Shown here: positions 58,904 to 64,000 of the stretch, one piece after another
Position numbering within the stretch: position 1 is the first letter of the stretch
How the letters are laid out: each line of letters opens with the position of its first letter
Assembly (NCBI GenBank): GCA_030035585.1
Contig: CM057465.1
Coordinates: 28,786,001-28,850,000 of the forward strand
Direction of reading: 5' to 3'
Source: Dugong dugon
Taxonomy: Eukaryota; Chordata; Mammalia; Sirenia; Dugongidae
Length of the DNA stretch: 64,000 nucleotides
Notes under the pieces: model-generated
Told to the model about the DNA's origin: nothing
Databases searched by the model: none
Seen by the model: the letters and a program-made list of their open reading frames with translations, nothing else
Program-made: the position numbers and the translations under genes

Positions 58904-59039
58904 GGCTACATCCTCCTAAAAAACTCAAGTTATCCTTAAAAATTCAACTCAAACTATCCCCTTAGGAGTTTTTCCTGCTCTCCCCCAGGCAGAACAAATC
59001 ACTACCTTCTCTGTGTAGTCACAATATGTATCTGGAACC

Positions 59040-59123
59040 TACAGAATGAACATTTCGTTCTGTTGCACATAGGGTGACTATGAATCAGAACTGACTTGAT
59101 GGCACCTAACAACAAACAACTTT
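59040..59123 (+). mobile_element. RTE LINE/SINE tail fragment
   Basis: Sense tail with CGTTCTGTTGCACATAGGGT, GATGGCACC and CAACAA. Confidence 0.75.
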
Positions 59124-59159
59124 CATTTATAGTAAGTTGTGTTTTAATATTTATTTCTC

Positions 59160-59280
59160 TCTTCTAGTACTGTAAAGTTTTTGAAGGTAAGGTCCATGTC
59201 TTTGTATCTCTCTATCCCAATACCAGGCATACCATCTGAGATGTAGCAGGTGCTCAATAAATATTTGTAGAACAAACTGT
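59160..59280 (+). mobile_element. L2 3' end
   Basis: AGGTAAGGTCCATGTCTTTG and GGTGCTCAATAAATATTTGT. Confidence 0.75.
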
Positions 59281-59782
59281 CTTATTTAATCTTCACAACC
59301 AAGTTTGTTTACAGATGAGGATGCTGTGGTTTAAAAAGGTTGAGTAACAGGTAGTGAATGGGAGCTATTTTTCTTGTAATCTAGGGCTCTTTTATCAACT
59401 TTAGAGCAGTGTGCATGTCTTTCATCCTTGGAACACAGAAAAATCCCTTTATGTTTGGATCCCTCTTCCTAGAAAATTGAATCCTTTCAGCTGCTCTGAT
59501 GTAACCGAGGTCTTCCCTAAGAATGTTTTTCCTGCTCTCTTCATGCCTCTGAACACCTCACCATGACTTGAATTGGCTCAGGCTTGGCTCTCATCTTCCT
59601 AGTCTTGGTTTGATGTATCTGACTTTCTTTGATCTCCATTCAGATTATTCTTGGATGTTATTTTTTCCTTTTCTGGTGACAGAGTCAAAATGTCTGTCTA
59701 GTTTTACTCTTCACTAAAATTAGTCAGCCACCCTGAAGGAAATTGCAAACACCCTTCTGTCTTTCAGTAGTATTTCCTGTTT
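59281..59782. other. Intron stretch, possible MIR remnant
   Basis: 59290-59360 (ACAGATGAGGATGCTGTGG) may be antisense MIR; the rest is unassigned. Confidence 0.4.
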
Positions 59783-59983
59783 CCCCACTCATCACCAATG
59801 ACTGATTCCAACTCACAGTGACCCTGTAGGACAGAGTAGACTTGCCCCATAGGGTTTCCAAGGTTGTAATATTTTACAGAAACAGACTGCCACATCTTTC
59901 TCCTATGGAGGGCCTGGTAGGTTCAAACTGCTGACCTTTCAGTCAGCAAGCTAGCGCTCTAACCACTGTGCAACCAGGGCACC
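59783..59983 (-). mobile_element. AfroSINE (longer variant)
   Basis: Antisense copy with the internal TTTTACAGAAACAGACTGCC segment, ending AACCAGGGCACC. Confidence 0.9.
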
Positions 59984-60143
59984 TTTGACTGTGGTTAGAC
60001 TAGGCATATTCTGTTTTAACCGCTCAGACTTTGACATGTTCAGGTATGGAACCCATTTTGAGACCTCAAGGAATAGAATATCTCAAGTGTATCTAAAACT
60101 ATGATAAGAATTATTAATTTCCTCCATCCTTCCCTACCCCCCC

Positions 60144-60303
60144 CCCAAAAAAAAAACCCTATTGCTATGGAGCCGACTCATAGCGACCATATAGAACAGA
60201 GTAGAACTGCCCCATAGAATTTCCAAGGAGCGGCTGGTGGATTCGAACTGCTGACCTTTTTGGTTAGCAGCTGTAGCTCTTAACCACTTTGCCACCAGGG
60301 CTT
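60144..60303 (-). mobile_element. AfroSINE
   Basis: Antisense full-length copy after a C/A run (60137-60160), ending CCACCAGGGCTTC. Confidence 0.95.
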
Positions 60304-60779
60304 CACATATATTACTAAATGCCAATGCATGAAATGCTGATGTAAGAAATAAGGAAGTGAATTCTTTCTGAAACTTCATTTATATTTCTATACAAACTCC
60401 AGTTTCATGACAAAATTTTTAGCATTTGCCCCTCATGTTGGACCCAGGCTTTTACTTTCAGTTGCCTATAGCACATCTCTTTTTGGATGTTCACTGTCTG
60501 TTTCCTTGCAACATATTTAAAACTGACCTTTTTAGCCTGTCCTCCAAACCAAACTTTTTTTTCCCACTTCTCTGTTTCTGTCAGTGGCTTCACATTTTTT
60601 AAATTTTTAATTCCATCGGTCTATAAGCCATGTAGTTATGTTTGAGTACTTCCTCTCCATCATCCACTAAGGGGATCAATGCATCAATGTCGGTTGATTT
60701 TTCATTCAAAATCTCTCTCAGATCCAACAATCCTTCAGTAACATCTTGTTTAAATACATCATCACCACATACCCTCTTA

Positions 60780-61312
60780 ATACAATAGCCACTTCCTGTC
60801 TCCTGCCTCTACATACATCAAGCCACTCTGCATACTGCAGTTAAGTTAATTTTCCTAAGACGTTACCTTTATTGTGTCATTATTTCTGCTACTGCCTATT
60901 TATTAAGACCAAACTCTTCAACCTGATAACTGAGGATTCAAACAGAGTAGAGTTTTTATTTTGTTTTGTTTTTCTCATGTGTCCTATGCCTAGATTTGCC
61001 CTTTTTAGCTCCTTCTCCCATTCATTTGAGTAACTCATCCTTCAACAATCTGCTTTAATGTCACCTCTCTGTAATGCCTTTTCTGAATGAATTGATCTCT
61101 TCCTCTATGTTTTTATACCATCTGTTATATTATAATAGAGTTAGCTGTTTATCTGCCTTTGTCTTGTACTTTCTCTTCCACTCTAGAGCATTTTAAAGGT
61201 AGAGACTCAGTATTAGTTATCAGTTTATTCACAAAACACAGCACAGTATGTGGCATAGAGTAGAAACTTAATACATACTTCTTAAGTGTGTGAATGAATG
61301 AATAATTAACAT
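60780..61312 (+). mobile_element. L2 LINE 3' region
   Basis: AAGACCAAACTCTTCAACCT, CTTTAATGTCACCTCTCTGT and the end TGTGTGAATGAATGAATAAT. Confidence 0.65.
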
Positions 61313-61989
61313 GACGGCAGCTTTCTTGTTTTCCATGATGTTAATTCTCAAGGCTGTGTATTTACTCACACTTTTTCACTTTTCTGAAATGCCTTTTCAC
61401 TATTCTCCAAAAATTTAAATGCAATTTATTTTTTAAAATAATAATATACAAAATGATATATTAGAGATTAATGGAACTATTTAGATGTACGCATTAGTTC
61501 AGAAACTCTATGTGGCGTTTGTATTAGGGTAGTAGGATTAATTGCTACTGTTAACATTAAACTTATTTTAAACATCTGAAGTTCTGTAATTTGCCTTATT
61601 TTGCTGCTTTTGCGACAGTAGTAGATAAGCCTATCTTGTGACCTTAAACTGTGCAGCAAAATGAAACTAGTTGTTGCATATGCACCACAAATATAGTTTC
61701 CCCTACACAAAACACACATGCACTCACACACACCCAAAAATTTAAAGTTCTTTAGGGGTCAGATCAAATTCCACTACTTCTATTAAACTTTCCATGAATA
61801 ATTCTATTTCAGTATTTTTTCTCAGACTCCCTTTAACATTTCTAATCTGTTAAGTAAAAACTTATCTTATTCATTGCAGCCAACTATTTTTTTGTTTTAC
61901 TCTTACCTTGCATTAGCGCTGGCATTTTTTTTCTTTAAATTCTTCCCTCTCCCCTCCTCCCCCAACAATCCACAACACCTGTTGCCATC
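61313..61989. other. Intron stretch, nothing recognised
   Basis: AT-rich sequence up to the SINE scraps. Confidence 0.5.
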
Positions 61990-62041
61990 AAGTGGCTTCT
62001 AACTCATAGCAATCCTATAGGGAGGTTGCTATGAGTTGGAA
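61990..62041. repeat. Two SINE/RTE tail scraps forming an inverted repeat
   Basis: The antisense tail ttctaactcatagcaa (61997-62012) is followed by the sense tail ttgctatgagttggaa (62026-62041). The arms pair at 15 of 16 positions. Confidence 0.7.
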
Positions 62042-62747
62042 CCTCCTCTCCAAATACCAGGAATTTAAGCAGAGATCTGAAGTGGAACCGATGGACTCAC
62101 ATAGAACAATGATCTTAGCTTGGGCTGTCTGGTTCAGTGGCCTGGAGGAATATCATGCACAAGCTCAGTCACTGCAAATCATCGTTTGGCTGTGGCCATT
62201 GGCTGCCATTTACAGTGTCGTAGACCATGCTGTCAGAATGAAAAAGTGGGCACCACTCTTACCATGCTCACCCTCATGCTGCCAGTCTCCCTCTGCCCCA
62301 GTATTGGATACAGTAGGGATCACCCACCAGTCAGCCCAGGATAGACCAGCAGGGAGGAGCCAATTGCTCTCGTATTCTCCAGCTTCAGACAGACTTACCT
62401 CCTCAGCAGTACCTGTGGCTCTAGCCTGGGCCCTTGTAAAGGAATCTAGCTCTGGTAGTAGCAGCTGGAGAGGGCAGTGGGACCTCCTGCTAAATGGACA
62501 AAGATGGGTGAATGAATGAGTGAGTTGCAGAGATCACTTGCAAACAAATCAGGAGTAATAAGGAAACAGCTCATTCAAGCAGATGCTCTTATCACCTAAC
62601 TCCCAATCTTGCCTAGTGCAGAGAAGCCATCTCCCCTGGGAGAGAAGTCAATGGAATGTGAGGCTATATTCTCACTACTGAGTCTTCCCAGGAGCCAGGG
62701 CTCCTGGTTCTTCATTCTCTAAACTACCCTCCCCTCTCCTTCAGCTC
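62042..62747 (-). pseudogene. ZCCHC17: Probable 3' UTR part of the ZCCHC17 retrocopy
   Basis: This sequence lies directly 3' of the pseudogene stop on the minus strand, has higher GC than the surrounding intron and matches no repeat I recognise, so it is likely retroposed 3' UTR. The 162-codon open frame on the + strand (62031-62519) is antisense to it and shows no protein signature. No clear poly(A) tract marks its end, so the left boundary is a guess. Confidence 0.45.
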
Positions 62748-63453
62748 TCACTCTTTGTACTTCTTGTGCTCTTTCTTCTTCTTTGCTGCCTTGCTGTCTT
62801 TGGATGTGTGCCTCACCCTTTTGACTGTATCACTCTCAGAGTCTAAACTGTCAGAGTCAGATGACTTTCTGCCCTTATGTTTCTTTTCTTTTTTTTTCCT
62901 CTCTTTTTATAGAAGAATTGCCTGTGTGGTCAGGCTTATTAAACTGTGCTGATTTGCCTCTTCCTTCTCCTCTGGCTCATCAGGTATCAAAGGGTAATTT
63001 AGTCCCTCCTGGTTGCATGAAACAGTCCTTTGCAGAGTGACCTTACAGGCACACGTTTTGCAGTAGTGCCAGGACAGCTTCGAGGGTCATCTTCTGCTTA
63101 GTGAAATCTTGGAAAGATCTCCTCCACCTCTTTTCTTGCACAATAATAATGTTGTTGGATTGAGGCCTTCCCCAGTCCCTCAGTTGACTATCTGAATGTA
63201 GAGGGATACTTTTATCCTATCATTTTCTTCTCTTTCCCAATAAATTTCTCCCACACTTTGTCTCTGACATCTGTTATCTCAGAGGGCTTATCTATCCGGC
63301 GGAATGACATGGAAGTTGGATAGACTAGACCTTGCTTCTGACAGCCTGGGATTTTGATGATGGCTTCATAGTCTGTCACCATAGCAACTTCTCCTTGGAA
63401 AATAATGTAGAACAGGCAAGTTTTTCATGGCCTTGGATCTTCCTGAATTCTCT
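62748..63453 (-). pseudogene. ZCCHC17: ZCCHC17 (pNO40) processed pseudogene
   Basis: Read on the minus strand, this is an intronless, broken copy of ZCCHC17, a nucleolar/ribosome-associated protein with an S1 RNA-binding domain, one CCHC zinc knuckle and a Lys/Ser-rich tail. Recognisable pieces in order: an S1 segment with GEVAMVTDYEAIIKIPGC (about 63330-63400), a zinc-knuckle region beginning CKTC (about 63055-63066) followed by LIPDE, and a tail with KSSDSDSLDSESD (about 62820-62880), a KKKKEHKKYKE end and a TGA at 62748-62750. The start codon is lost near 63450. The frame shifts near the end of the S1 region, a stop replaces Gln in the VNQGTG segment, and a one-base loss disrupts the CCHC knuckle. 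All parent exons are joined without introns, so it is a retrocopy, antisense to TRHDE. About 700 bases below 62748 may be its 3' UTR. It cannot encode the protein. Confidence 0.85.
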
Positions 63454-64000
63454 TTAATGTCCTATAGCTCTTCCATCTCTCTTCTGCTGAAGCTAATTCA
63501 AGTTCTCAGTGTTGGCTTGCGATTCCCAGTTGGGTCATTATGCAAAACTCCACATGTAACTTCATTTTTAAACTTTCACAGTCTCTGGTAAACAGTAGGC
63601 AATTAATCAATACTTAGTGATTTTTTTTTTCTTTATTTGTTGTTGTTGTCAATGATGAGGGTCCTAGCCAGATACTGGCAAGCTAGGATAATTTCTTATA
63701 GTGACACAGATCCTTTTATAAAATATTAAAATACTCTTTATAGTTCTGTTAAATTGAGTTTGCCTCTGGCTAGAATTTTCTTTTTCCTCCTCAGTTTAAG
63801 GTATCTCTCTTTTGGGCTTTGTGTTTTCTTCCAGGATTTTTTTTTTTTTAAAATATCTTTCTGCATATAAGCCTTTTTTCTTAATTACATAATATTATTT
63901 TCCCCAATACTGCAAGAAGATGAATCTTTTGCTAGTGACATAACTGTACTAAATTTAAACACTGCTTATTGAAATTCTACTTATTAAACAAAGGTTTGCT
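63454..64000. other. Intron end; start may be 5' UTR of the ZCCHC17 retrocopy
   Basis: 63454 to about 63540 may be retroposed 5' UTR on the minus strand. The rest is T-rich intron. Confidence 0.4.

Larger units (their letters stand above)
58380..59035 (+). mobile_element. L2 LINE 3' region, split by the composite SINE
   Basis: CTGTTTCTGGTCTCCATGAC, ACAAATCACTACCTTCTCTG and related text lie on both sides of 58633-58923, showing that the tRNA/SINE unit inserted into L2. Confidence 0.65.
40824..64000 (+). other. TRHDE: TRHDE intron (5' part), downstream of the second exon
   Basis: It begins with GTAAGT and runs to the window end without a recognisable next exon. It carries LTRs, RTE pieces, SINEs and two minus-strand retrocopies, listed separately. 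Confidence 0.8.

Noticed and set aside
62031-62519. 162-codon + strand open frame
   Set aside because: It is antisense to the presumed 3' UTR of the ZCCHC17 retrocopy and has no domain wording.
1-64000. CRISPR arrays, operons, bacterial or phage-type defence systems
   Set aside because: The window is mammalian intron with spliceosomal exons and afrotherian retroposons; nothing prokaryotic is present.

Overview
This window is mammalian nuclear DNA: a mostly intronic segment of the gene for thyrotropin-releasing hormone degrading ectoenzyme (TRHDE), transcribed on the + strand. Only two coding exons are recognisable, at 37729-37883 and 40710-40823. Together they encode the active-site core of this M1 zinc aminopeptidase. 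Everything else is intron (at least 37.7 kb upstream, 2.8 kb between the exons, at least 23 kb downstream) filled with transposable elements.

The repeats point to an afrotherian, most likely a paenungulate such as an elephant. There are about twenty copies of the short tRNA-derived AfroSINE. A second, longer SINE family has a tRNA-Gly-like head. An RTE-class (BovB-like) LINE has a 3' tail also found at the end of the SINEs. There are 5'-truncated L1 copies and two young MaLR/ERVL-like LTR families (called A and B here). Older layers shared by all placental mammals are also present: MIR, L2, MLT1-like LTR, L1M and MER5A.

Layout: 1-4407 intron with MIR, L2 and RTE scraps. 4408-6420 a MaLR-like provirus with two different LTRs. 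6820-11230 SINEs, L2 and a 1.7-kb L1. 13.6-19.0 kb MER5A cluster, SINEs and a 1-kb L1. 19.5-22.6 kb an RTE LINE split by an LTR. 22.6-27.5 kb SINEs, a microsatellite, L2 and a nested MLT1 > LTR > SINE stack. 27.5-37.3 kb old repeats, SINEs and one copy of a local 230-bp duplication whose other copy lies at 37325-37557, next to the first exon. 37.7-40.8 kb the TRHDE exons. 42.7-45.8 kb an LTR and an RTE fragment interrupted by a 1.3-kb retrocopy. 48.4-51.2 kb a small tandem repeat, a SINE and a solo LTR. 55-60 kb a tRNA-Gly-headed SINE, L2 and a composite of initiator tRNA-Met plus AfroSINE. 62-63.5 kb an antisense processed pseudogene of ZCCHC17.

I found no new multi-gene system, CRISPR array or operon. 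The most unusual signals concern retrotransposition: the tRNA-iMet/AfroSINE composite inside one target-site duplication, the provirus with unlike LTRs, the recent 230-bp duplication near an exon, and two retrocopies. All family names come from recognition by eye; no database search was run.
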